Assembly: GCA_948144175.1 (NCBI GenBank)
Contig: CANXME010001997.1
Location: 186,001 to 250,000 of the forward strand
Length of the DNA: 64,000 nt
From: Closterium sp. NIES-65
Lineage: Eukaryota; Streptophyta; Zygnematophyceae; Desmidiales; Closteriaceae
Direction: 5' to 3'
Position 1 is the stretch's first letter. Every line of letters starts with the position of its first letter. A model generated the notes under the pieces. The model had not been told where the DNA came from. It made no database searches and was given only the letters and a program-made list of their open reading frames with translations. This document shows positions 1 through 10,111 of the stretch, piece after piece. The position numbers and the translations under genes are program-made.

Positions 1-420
1 GGTAGGTGGCGGGGCCGCACAGGTAGGTGGCGAGGCTGCGGGTAGGTGGCGGGACCGCTGGTAGATGGCGGGGCCGCAGGTAGGTGGCGGGGCCAGCAGG
101 TAGGCGCCGGGGCCGCACAGGTAGGCGTCGGGGCCGCAGGTAGGCGCCGGGGCCGGTAAGGGCGGCGTCAGGGCCGTAGGGCGGCGCGAGGGCCGCTGGG
201 TAGGCGACGAGGCCGCAGGGCGGCGGATCGGGGCCGGGTAAGGGCGGCGCGATGGCCGCGGGGTAGGCGACGAGGCCGCCGGGCGGCGGGTCGGGGCCAG
301 GAAGGGCGGTGCGAGGGCCGCAAGGCAGGCGACAGGGCCGCTAGGGCGGCGTGACGGGGCGAGAAAAAAGGGGGGAGCGCGACTCGGGCTAGGGCTGAGC
401 GCGCTCCGGGCAGAATAAAT
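1..420 (-). repeat. GC-rich minisatellite leader of element A
   Basis: Degenerate tandem units of roughly 20-24 bp built on GGTAGGCGGCGGGGCCGC fill the space between the primer-binding site and the missing gag gene. Reading frames through it are low-complexity Arg/Pro/Ala and I do not call them genes. Leaders of the same kind, but with different unit sequences, occupy the same position in elements B, C and E. Confidence 0.75.
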
Positions 421-608
421 TTGTCGAATTGGTGGGCCCTAGGAACAGTTCCCACGAGGGAACCTGCTCGATACCATGTGAGAATTGAAGCGAGAATGAA
501 TGAACTATGAATGAATTGGGTACAAGTACTAACCCTAATTGGGTTGTACCCCTTATGGGCTACCCCACTATAGCCTACACAATATGCATGAGCTATAATG
601 TTCTGACA
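1..608 (-). mobile_element. Copia-type LTR retrotransposon, 5' end only (element A)
   Basis: Read on the minus strand, a 132-bp LTR (477-608) begins TGTCAGAAC and ends in CA. It is followed directly by a primer-binding site, TGGTATCGAGCAGGTT (461-476), a variant of the plant initiator tRNA-Met site TGGTATCAGAGC, and then by a long GC-rich repetitive leader that runs off the left edge. The LTR shares blocks (GGCTATAGTGGGGTAG, GGGGTACA) with the LTRs of element C, so it belongs to the same short-LTR subfamily. The element interrupts a Gypsy element just right of 608. The target duplication would be CGACT (609-613), but its partner lies outside the window. No coding region is visible. Confidence 0.85.
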
Positions 609-662
609 CGACTGCTACTGACTCGTCTCTTTTCCCGACCCCTCTCCTTCGTTCATGTTTCC

Positions 663-1822
663 CTATTTTAGCTTCGGGCAGTCTTTCCTCCAATGGCCCG
701 GTTGGTGGCAATTGAAGCACGTGTTAGGTCCACGTTGGCGCCTCCACACCGTTGATTGTGGGCTGGCGCGGCGGTCCACGAAATTGGGTGCCCTCCCGGG
801 AACTCATTCTCGCCCACCGCATCAGTGAGTCCGTTGATTCGGCCACCTAGACGGCATCGAGGAAATCGTGTGGCCTCGCCCGTCGCACCTCGTAATGTAC
901 CTCATATTTGAGGCCCGCGACATATCGGTCGAGCCGCTCCGCATCGCTCATGTCGTCCACCTGGTCAGCCAAATTGCAGAACGTTGCTGTGTTGTGTTGG
1001 ACCGACACCACCTGCTTCCAGGTACGCAGCTTCATGCGAGCAGAATCGTGCTTCAGCTTCAGCTTCCGAGGCGGATACATGCTCGAATCTGGCTCGCAGC
1101 GCGGTGCCCCACTCCGTCCATGTGCGTATCGTGGCCACTCCGAAGATTGAAGTTGCTCGTTGCGTGACAGAAGTCCAGGTCCCGTCCTTCGCACGTGACA
1201 GCCCTGCCGGAGCCCCCTCTGTCCGAAGAGTCCGCTTCCACTATTCCAACGCCAGTCCTCGTAACAGTGACACTGCAAAATTAATACGAGTGACATCATC
1301 AGCAATTTGCACAGCATTAAAAAACACCTCTACGCCGAACAGCCATGCAGACCTAGTGACGGTTTTGTCGTTGGGGTTGAACGGGGGTGGGTTCGTCGGT
1401 TTTATATTGACAGTTGTTGAGACTGTTGCTGCTGCATGCATCGGGGGCGGCACTGAAGCCATCGCCGAAGTTGTCGCTGGTGCCCGTCGTTGCGTCGTCT
1501 GCGACTGTTGCCTCTGCGCCGCTTGTGCCTGTTGTTGCGGCTGTGGCTGTTGCTCCTGCGTCCCTTGTACTTGTTGCTGGCGTGCCGCCCACTCATCTTC
1601 AGCGTCCAGCGAGCCCTGAAGCTTGCTAAGGACATCGTCGTTAGGCGTGAAGCTGCTACCTGTTTCATCCATGGCGGGCGACTCCTGACGCGCTTTACCT
1701 CGCGTCTGGCGTAGCTCGACGTTTTCCACCTTTAAGCGCTCCATATCTGCAGACATGGTATGCAAGTTGGCTTGCATCGCCCGAAACTGTTGCATGAACT
1801 CGTTGAACTCAGCCTGTTCCAT
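663..1822 (-). pseudogene. Ty3/Gypsy gag remnant (element G)
   Basis: From an ATG at 1822 the minus strand encodes a heptad-rich N-terminus, a Gln/Ala/Pro-rich linker and a retrotransposon gag capsid segment (matching the usual W-x-A-F-F-x-A-V-x-I pattern near 1250-1330). The reading frame shifts near 1241-1320 and continues as a second capsid block ending with the typical R-x-R-Y-V-A-G-L-K stretch (about 860-960). A CCHC zinc knuckle, C-x2-C-x4-H-x4-C, is visible near 690-730 and is followed by TAG at 663-665. Protease, RT and integrase are absent here because element A interrupts the copy at 608. Gag normally packages the element RNA; this one is broken. The upstream primer-binding site fixes the orientation. 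Confidence 0.8.
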
Positions 1823-2008
1823 GTTTCTCAGGTTTCTAACGGGCAGCGGGTTAACAACGATTTTTTTGACTTCGATGAAGGCGCAGACGCTATTAGTCGG
1901 AGTGAGATAATCGTATCTTTTTCTCAGCCGACCGCTTTGCAGCCCACCAAGTCTATCGCACCCCTGCACCAAACTACCCCGGAAAGTGGAGGGTAACATA
2001 GGAAAGTA

Positions 2009-2020
2009 GCTTTGATACCA
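2009..2020 (-). other. Primer-binding site of Gypsy element G
   Basis: The minus strand reads TGGTATCAAAGC, 11 of 12 bases matching the initiator tRNA-Met site TGGTATCAGAGC. It lies about 190 bp upstream of the gag ATG, as expected. The 5' LTR should start at about 2021-2023 and extend rightwards, but no second LTR is in the window, so its outer end (perhaps about 2280-2320) cannot be fixed. Confidence 0.75.
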
Positions 2021-2022
2021 AG

Positions 2023-3049
2023 TGTTATGAGTTGCATGAAAGAAGGGTGCGCAGAATGCAATATCGCGGAAGTGATTACAACTACTCAGCAAACAACGAG
2101 GCCTAGGCATAATATAGCGAAGCTAGCTAGGCCGAGGTCGCGGAGTCGCGCGAAGGTTGGGTGCAGGTTTGGGGTTGAAGGTGATGCGAAGGACGTTCGG
2201 AAGGGAGGTCGGCGGACCAAGCCTAAACTCCGGGAAGTTGGAATTGTACGCGTATGGAGTGCCCCTCTGAGGAATTAGCAAAATTTCTTACACCGCTAAT
2301 GTAATGTATCGTGGTTCCGCATGACCGCACTTTTCCAGAAGATCCGAGGTTGTTGAGGTTTTGATCCCAGGCAAACCGACTGCCCCGGACATCGCGCATT
2401 TTCCCCTGAGGGGAACACCGTACCTGTCGGCGCGTAACAACCCATAACCCGCGAGTGGGTGCGTGCAACCAGCCAGGGCAAGTGCCCACCTGTCGAGCCG
2501 CACGAGACGGACCACCAGATCTGTGCCGTTGATGCAGTTTCTTCCAAATGTATCGCACAAACGGACGGTTAACAGAGGAGTCACCTGGCCGAGCCACCTG
2601 TTCCCACAGCCCCACCACTTCCAGCGAATCGCCAGACATCCCATCCCATTCCTCCCACGTCGGTGCTGCTGAAGCGGCCAAGCGGCATCTTCCCTTGCCA
2701 AACGTGCCTTGCCTTGCCTCACTGCCTGGTGCGTACAACGTGATCAGTTCGGTGACAAGAATCACTCACCCGCACAAAAAATAAATCAGGTACCAGGAAA
2801 AACCTTCTCAGAACCAGCCGAACCGAATAAAACCGAAGCGATTTTGCTGGCGCTTCGTGATCCCAGCCTGAGCTCCTCGCTCCTAGCAAAATAAAGTGCC
2901 TGACCGGGACCTCATTGCTAGTGTCATCACTCCAAGTATCTCCTCTACGCTCTCAGCTAGAATTCATCTCATTCTATCATTTGTTATCATTCCTTCTGCT
3001 CTCGCTTCGACTCAACAAGTCTTCCTTGCTTCCTTCTTCATACTTCAAG
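2023..3049. other. Probable Gypsy 5' LTR, then promoter region of the first fasciclin gene
   Basis: About the first 250 bp are the presumed LTR of the Gypsy element. The rest has no recognisable gene; the open frames on either strand have no domain and no splice logic. The last 150 bp, rich in CT, are the likely promoter and 5' UTR of the fasciclin gene at 3050. Confidence 0.4.
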
Positions 3050-4693
3050 ATGGCGATCCGATCTGTTCGACTTCTACTGCTAACCATCGCGCTAGTCTCG
3101 CTAGCGTCAACGGCGGCGGCGGCGTACAACGCGGTGGCGGGCTTGAAAGCGATTGAAACCGCGCTGAAGAATAAAAACTACCAGTCCGTCATCACGCTCA
3201 TGAAGACAAGCAGTAAGTGACACGCCAAGTCTAACGCAAGACCTGCACTCGCTTTGTATCCTGTAAGGCGTTTTGAAAAGCAGAAACGCAGTGAGCGTCA
3301 CGACAGGTCGAGAGCAACACCAGCACAGGTCGACAGGTCGACAGGCCGGTATTTCACTCGGCTCGGCAAGAGGTCGTTTCGAGTGGAGTTGCTTCTTAGC
3401 TGCCGGCTTTTAATAGTTTACTTCTGTGTTCCACTCACTACTCGCTCGAAAGCCCTGATCCGGAAACGTAATGTGTCAAGTTCGGCCGAAAGCTCGCAGC
3501 AACTTTCCGTTTTTCATATTAGGTGGATCCGTAAGCGGCTCTTTTTGCGAGGATAATTTCACCGCCCACTAATATCGTTACTGCCTCCGGCTCGCAAGCA
3601 GTAGTCAACAGTAGGCAACGACGCATCGATTCTGTGAGTGACGAGCCATGGTGCGTCGTGTTCTGTCGTGTTTTCCCAGCAAACGTAGCGTCATGTGGGT
3701 CTTATCCATGCTCCCTCATAGCCATTTCGTTATCCGTCGTTTCGTTATCCGTAACTTGTCTAATTACCGCCTTTCGCACCCTCTCCTGTTGTACCGAACC
3801 GGTCACTTGTAGATGAACGCAAATCAGTTGTGAAAGTCACAACATGCCCACAAACAAAAACTGCCTCTATCGTCACTCATTCCTTCGCAATGACAACACT
3901 GCCCCTGTAACACGTGACGCTGCATTCGTTTCCTATTTTATATTCTCTTCGTACGAGCTCCTCTCACTATTTCTCCCTCACCCCTTTCTCTCCTTCCCTC
4001 CCCTCCTCTCTCTATCCTCCTCTCTCTCTCCCCTTCTCTCTCCCTTCCCTCCACTCCCTTCTCCCCTCCCCTACACTCTCTTCTCCCCTACCCTCTGTCT
4101 TCCTCCCGCTCCTCTCTCCTCTTCACGCCTTCCTCCCCACCCCCCTCCCCTTTCCTCATTTTCCGCCTGCAGAATTCAACGACACGCTCGTCTCAATTCT
4201 GCCCAAGTACAAGGTGACGCTGCTGGTGGGGCAGACCAAGGCGTTCGGCAAGCTAAGCAACTGGGCGTCGATAAAAAAGAATGCGCGCACGGGATTCCAG
4301 ATCGCTGCGTTCAACATGCTCGGCGACCTCCACACGAAGAAAGCCATGCAGGGTTACCCTGTGGGCAAAACGGTAGGCTATCTATTTGCTGTCTCCCTTT
4401 CCGCTTCGCTTTTGATATTTTTCGTCACTAATGAAATTATTTCAGACGCTGCTGGTGGGGCAGACCAAAGGTAACTCATGTGTCTGCGGTGTTGCTTTCT
4501 TCTGGTGATGGTGTTACAGTTCGGTACGGGTGACTACAATTACCTCCAAACGAAGCTCAAATCCGCTGGCAAAAAAATCATGATCGGAACCTCCACCAGC
4601 AATGGGTCGATCGTTGATTGGACACTCTACATGGATGCGCAAGTGATAGTCCACGGTGTAGACACCGTTATCATGCCGCCCAAGTTCAAGTAA
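3050..4693 (+). CDS. Small secreted fasciclin (FAS1) domain protein 1
   Basis: Three exons: 3050-3212, 4173-4372 and 4520-4693, with GTAAGT and GTAGGC donors and CTGCAG and TTACAG acceptors; the phases close exactly and give 178 aa. Residues 1 to about 24 form a signal peptide (basic start, Leu/Ile/Ala core, Ala-rich cleavage region). The rest is one FAS1 domain: the F-N-D-T-L segment opens exon 2 and the C-terminal H2-like block V-H-G-V-D-T-V-I-M-P is in exon 3. FAS1 domains mediate adhesion at the cell surface or in the wall; no GPI-anchor tail is visible, so it is probably secreted. The start is chosen because it gives a clean signal peptide, matching two paralogues downstream. Intron 1 is pyrimidine-rich. 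Intron 2 (4448-4472) carries a near-exact 25-bp copy of part of exon 2. Confidence 0.88.
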
Positions 4694-4829
4694 AGCGTTT
4701 TAAGACTATTTTTACTGGTGTACTACCGGTAGTTTTACATCTTACATAGTTTGAGGTAATAAGTTGCTGCTCTATATGTTGGTGCCGCATTTCATAAGTG
4801 CCATGCTTGCTTGCATATCGTGTATTGAA

Positions 4830-5215
4830 GGCTGTGGATATCTGTAGCGTGAGTGGTGCTGGCTGAGGATATCTGTAGCGTGAGTCGTGCTGGCTGTGGA
4901 TATCTGTAGTGTGAGTGGTGCTGGCTGTGGATGTTGGTAGCGTGAGTGGTGCTGGCTGTGGGTATATGTAGCATGAGTGGTGCTGGCTGTAGGTATCAGT
5001 AGCATGAGTGGTGCTGGCAGTGGGTATCTGTAGCATGAGTTGTGCTGGCTGTGGTATCTGTAGCATGAGTGGTGCTGGCTGTGGATATCTGTAGCATGAG
5101 TGGTGCTGGCTGTGGATATCTGTAGCATGACTGGTGCTGGCTGTGGATATCTGTAGCATGAGTGGTGCTGGATGTGGATATCTGTAGTATGACTGGTGCT
5201 GACTGTGGATATCTG
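4830..5215. repeat. 31-bp minisatellite between converging fasciclin genes
   Basis: About 12 tandem units, each containing GTGCTGGCTGTGGATATCTG; successive unit starts at 4849, 4880 and 4911 show a 31-bp period. It lies between the 3' end of fasciclin gene 1 and the 3' end of fasciclin gene 2. The open frame across it on the minus strand simply reads the repeat. Confidence 0.9.
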
Positions 5216-5645
5216 TGCTGGCCCACTGTATGGGGGTTTCTTGGCAGAAGAATTTGGCTGCCTGCTTTCCCATGGTTGTGTGGTTTTTTTGCACTAACTG
5301 GTGTGCTATTTTTTACTGTTCATAGTTTTAAACTACCGAAACGCTTGCCTGAATGCAGCCAATGGAACAAAAGGCTTCCCCGAGGACCTTTTGTGACCAT
5401 CTCTCCAGTTTCAGCTTTCCGCAAAAGTTTGGTGCATCATGCTCCGCAAAAGTTGTACAAAAATCAAAACAGAAAGGGGATCAGCAGCAGCAGACCCCCA
5501 GCTGGGGCCTAGGGAAATCACTGGTATAGCGTGGGCTTTATTACACTGGGTGGAAACCAGCAAACGAGATAACTACCCATAACATAATTTATACAGCAAT
5601 ACAAAACGTGCATTATCAGTTTGGTGACCGAGATTGCAGATGGAG

Positions 5646-6791
5646 CTATTCAGTGAATGTGGGAATCATAACGTTGTTGACCCCATGGATTGCCAAGTGG
5701 GGGTCTTGATACACATTGTTCACCTTGACATATGCGCCACCATGCGTGCCCGGTTTTCCAAATTGAGCGAGCTTTGTTGGGAACCGCCTGACCTTGAAGC
5801 CCCCATGGCCAGTCACAATCTGCACCACAGGGCGGATGGAAAAGCACGGAGGTGGAGGGGAGAGTGGGGAGGTGTGGGGGAAGAGGGAGGGGAGGGTTTG
5901 GAGGTCAGGGGGTATTGACCGAGAGAGCGCGCAGGCCAAACGAGAAGATACGGTATTATCTTCTAGACATGAGATGGTTCAAAGGGGAGGTCGAGGCGGA
6001 TTAGAGTTTTGACAGAAATGCATTCATGTCTACCATAAACACTCACCAGTGTGTTGTAGGGAATTTTCACGAGCTGCTTGTACATGTAACGGCCCGCCAG
6101 CATGTGGTACGCGAACACCTGCCACATCTTCGCGGGGTCCTTGCGAATCAGGTTGCGCGTGTACGCGCTGAGCTTGTTCCACCCTGTGTTCATCGGCAGG
6201 AGCAGCGTCGCGTGCGATGTAGGCAGCTTCTCTACTAGAGTGTCGTTGAATCCTGAAACACGAACACAGTAAACATCACAAGAACTAGGATTAAGGTGTG
6301 ACGGTAAAATAGGCATGAAAGTAGCTAAAGTGGAAGTAAGGGAATGAAAGGTACTACCGAACGAAAAGAACATACTGAATTATCACAACTGGCGGCTTAA
6401 AGAAGCTGGCTGGAAATGCCTTTTACATATTGACGATATGTTACATCAGGCTGCGACCTGGCGAGTTTTGGAAACCCTTCGTTCAGCGTAATGAGGCTCG
6501 CGCACTAAGAGCGGACAACCCAACATGTCATGCCAGCATTCAGGATATTCTCTACACGTTGCACACGATTGCGTCACACCGCATCATGAGGCACCTTGGC
6601 ATTCGCCACGTGCAACACTCACGGCATTCCCTCATGTACGTAATCGTCGTCGTCATTTTCTTCCTCTTAAGAGCAGCCTCGATTTGTTTCAGCGCGTTCG
6701 CCGGAGAGTACTGAGCGCGTGTCGCGACGAGGGCGCCGAGCAGCAACACCGCGAGGAGCACCACCGGACCGTTGAGCCTTTGCGTCTCCAT
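5646..6791 (-). CDS. Small secreted fasciclin (FAS1) domain protein 2
   Basis: Minus-strand gene of three exons: 6791-6623, 6252-6047 and 5819-5646, with GTGAGT donors twice and TTTCAG and GTGCAG acceptors, giving 182 aa. Exon phases (1, then 0) and sizes (169, 206 and 174 nt) nearly equal those of fasciclin genes 1 and 3, which supports the model. Residues 1 to about 26 form a signal peptide ending near A-T-R-A-Q. Then comes one FAS1 domain with F-N-D-T-L-V at the exon 1/2 junction, the conserved Y-H pair (F-A-Y-H-M-L) in exon 2 and I-H-G-V-N-N-V-M-I-P in exon 3. Predicted role: extracellular matrix or cell-surface adhesion. It is tail-to-tail with gene 1. No membrane anchor is visible. Confidence 0.88.
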
Positions 6792-8180
6792 TGCTGCCGG
6801 GTAAAAACGTTTCCAAGGCGCCTCGGATGTTACGATAAGGAGTCTGAAGCGTTACCGTTATCAGCTGTGCTGCGTTATAGTTTATTTGCATGGAAGTTCT
6901 AGTTTCTAAGGACGAGTGAAAACGGAGTCGGGGGCTCGTTAAACGCTCGGGGGTGTTTCTCGATTAACTTACTCAGCGCGTGTCTGCAAGTCTATGATTA
7001 CTGAGGGTGATCCTGGTTCATCAGGAGTTGTGAGAACCACATTCATCTCCTGCTTCGTCTGCTTCCTGTGCATGAAGGCATGGTGTTTCCGATGGTTGGT
7101 TGATTGGTGCAATGACGGGGATTCGGGAACAACAGGGGGATGAGCTTCTGCAGAGCACACTGGGGGTGGTTCAGGGCGTGTGTGATCTGTTTACAAGCTC
7201 GAAAAAAGTTCGAACTTTAGGTGGCTACTTGTTGCGCCAGTTTCGGCGAATTTTTTTGTGCGAAACCAATATATTATGGGGCAAGTAAAAGTTCGAGTTC
7301 GAATTTTGAATTGACTCGAGTTGGAGTCGTGAACGTGCGTGCGAATGTTGATTCGAGCGTGTGTGATTTGTAGCACGAACGAAACACATACGCAACGGGC
7401 GACCGTTTCGCGAGTGGCTGAAATGGCACAACGAAGTTACTCCACGATTCGGTGCAATGAGTGGTAGCCACGTGGCCAGATTCGTGCGGGTAACCTAAAC
7501 TATCACGAGCCGGGTAACCTAAACTGTAGACGTGCGGCTCGGCGCGTTTTTTTCAAGTTCGATGTCTGGGTTCGACCTTGTATGTGTGTGTGTGCCTTTT
7601 TACTGTGTTGTAGACCTGATGTTCGAACTTCAATAAAAGGGAAGTCGAATTTCGTTCGACATAAGTTCGTTTCTCTAAGATCGACCAAAAACATATTTTG
7701 TTTCACAAATTTCGAAGACCATACACGCCCTTAGAAGAACATATGCTTCACATGTGGGCTGGTGGCGGATCAAGCAATCCGCCGATTGAAACCGTACGAG
7801 AAAGTGCAGGACCATATCGTATCCTTGCTTCACCCATGCATTCTGAGGGTGGTGCATGTAGGGAATTGAAGCGCACTTCGCGCCATGTCAGACTGCCCCT
7901 TCCGAGCCGCGAAATGCTCTTGGAACTGGAAAGAAACGGTGTTCAGCTCCACGTCAGCTAATGCAATTGCGGTCACGAATGAGTGTTCAGTTTCACGGGC
8001 CGCGCAACCTTTGTGTCAGCAACGTCAGCCCGTTGTGGAGGGCTGGTTGGTGGAGGTGTGCACAGAGTTGACCAGTAGTCCCATTGATGCTGTTTCATTG
8101 GCAGGCTCCGACCATTTTCTCAGACAGGGCTAGTAACGATGGAGCAATCGAAACGCACTCCTGATGCAACCACCTGAACC
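6792..8180. other. Intergenic; no gene recognised
   Basis: AT-richer than the surroundings, with only short frames on both strands. It begins with the likely promoter and 5' UTR of fasciclin gene 2. I see no domain, RNA gene or repeat that I can name. Confidence 0.4.
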
Positions 8181-8189
8181 AGAAGATGT

Positions 8190-8890
8190 CGGTGGCAGAA
8201 GAGCACCAAATGTTCAGCCATTTTCAGGTGCATGCAAATCAGTCGGGAAGTTTTGTTCAGGTGCATACTATCCCGTCGTTTTTATACCTCTGTTGTTACT
8301 GTTTGTACACCTCCGCCACGAAAATCACTGTTCTGTCAGGGGATGCTACCCATACGACTGAGACCAACTGGCGCAGCTCTCGCACGAACTCGTCGTCCAA
8401 CCACACCAGTCGCAGCCTTACTCAGAACAAGGTCAATACATATCGCAACAAACCTGACAAAAAACAGGCAAAAAAATAAAACCCAGGGCGGCTCCTGTGT
8501 TTAGGGTTGATCTCTTCCGAAAAGTGAGTCCAGTTTCCCTAGTTATTATTATTTTTCTTTCCACTGCCTGACGAGACATCAACCCTAAACACCAGGACGG
8601 TTCCCGTGTTTAGGGTTGATCGCTCCCGAACAATGTCCAGGTTCCTTAGGAGTTGTATTTTTTTCGTTTCGGGCTTCCCTGCCAGGCCGATTGTGTGTGT
8701 TGCGTGTGTTGCGTCTGCTGCTTGTGTTGCACGGATTGCATCCCCTGATAGAACAGTGTTTTTAGCGGCGAATGTGTACAAATAGTGGTAGCAGAGGGAG
8801 AAACACGACGGGATAGCATGCACCTGAGAAGCTCTTCCAGACTAATTTGCATGCACCTGAAAATGTCCGCCAAATGTTCGTTACAAGCGT
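8190..8890. repeat. Large imperfect inverted repeat (fold-back element candidate)
   Basis: The left arm (about 8195-8365) recurs inverted as the right arm (about 8735-8890). Shared blocks include TTTTCAGGTGCATGCAAAT (left) against its inverted near-copy near 8843-8862, and a block ending CACTGTTCTGTCAGGGGATG (left, near 8325-8344) whose inverted near-copy is near 8743-8762. An inner motif, GTGTTTAGGGTTGAT, occurs twice forward (near 8495 and 8609) and once inverted (near 8583). The arms are about 150-170 bp with a centre of about 370 bp. No transposase frame lies between them. It could be a non-autonomous fold-back or MITE-like transposon, or a hairpin RNA source. I could not fix target duplications. 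Confidence 0.65.
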
Positions 8891-10111
8891 GACCGTCGAC
8901 AACTCGCTTCATGCTTGCTTCCCTGACATATGGGCCTTGTTCGATAGCGAGGGTGACCCATGCCAGAAAACATTGAGGTGACCTTGTTCCTTGGGCGGGA
9001 AACGGTTTGCGACCTCATGCGATGGTGCATAATTCCCGCCAGCGCGAACGACCCACCTGCGATCTCCACGGTTTCCCGCCCATCTGCTAAAAGTTGGCGG
9101 GAATCTTGACGAGGTACTTTGACACCACAGCGCGCAAGAACAGTAACTCCCGCCTAATGATTACAGCCCCTCCCTGGTAAAACACCAGACCATTGTCGGA
9201 CCATTGCCAAAGTTGCTTTTCAACTAAATCGCTTCACTGCCAGACCAATGGGCTATTTAGGGGTAGTCTAATCAAGCGGTTTCCCTATCTCTAACTGCCC
9301 AAAAGTAGGGTAAAGAAAAACATAGCATGCCCGGTCGAATCTGAGCCTTTTGACTCTTGAGACTTGCACATTTCGCAGCTTCGTACTACGTCGCGATTTG
9401 TGGAGTCCAGTGCCTTAGCGACATACAGCGAATTAGGAAGTGTGTTTCGCGAATTAGGGTTTCCTTGCAGAGATGTTCTACGTTGATGGTTTTTTTTTCC
9501 CCTACATCCAGCGGTATTTTGTTTTTCGGTTTTTTCCGCCTTCACCTGTCAACTTTGGGGGAACCCTCGTCCGCTTCAATGGGCCGTTAGGGTGGAGCTT
9601 TTCGACACCCTGCACGGTTGAGTTCGGTGAAACAAGTCGGCGTTGGGGCGGCCAAATAATAACACTGCCGGCCCAGAGGCCCCACTTGCACTTTGTCGCG
9701 ACCCTCAACCATTTGGGCGACAGGGCCATTCCAAACGGTTGCATCCTGGAAGCCCCAAAAGCTATCGAACAGGGCCATGGTTCACTGTAGTGATATGTGC
9801 TCTCACCATATTAAGGCTTACTATTAGTCTCTTCCAACTGTTCTACAACTGGGCTTGCTAAAGCTTGTTATAACTTGACAATATCAGTACGGCATTTTCG
9901 GGAGGAGGCATTCTACAACTCTACACAAGCTCTTCTGATCCAGCATGTGAGAGTGGTTCCCCTCTGTACGATACCCTTGGTGTTAGCTGAGTATAATCCA
10001 ACAGAAGTGCAAATACATGGCGCGAATCTCTACTGTACAGAGTCTATGCAGACCAAATACTCTAGCCTGACCCACCAACCTCTACAGCACGATATACCTA
10101 AACAGTCACCA
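8891..10111. other. Intergenic; no gene recognised
   Basis: Short frames only. A minus-strand frame of 80 codons (9502-9744) is Trp/Lys/Pro-rich without a recognisable domain and is not called. The last 200 bp are probably the 3' UTR of fasciclin gene 3. Confidence 0.4.

Noticed and set aside
2223-2765. 180-codon minus-strand frame
   Set aside because: Overlaps the probable Gypsy LTR and shows no domain or start context; likely chance.
4686-5294. 202-codon minus-strand frame with repeating Tyr-Pro-Gln-Pro-Ala pattern
   Set aside because: It is a translation of the 31-bp minisatellite downstream of the fasciclin genes.
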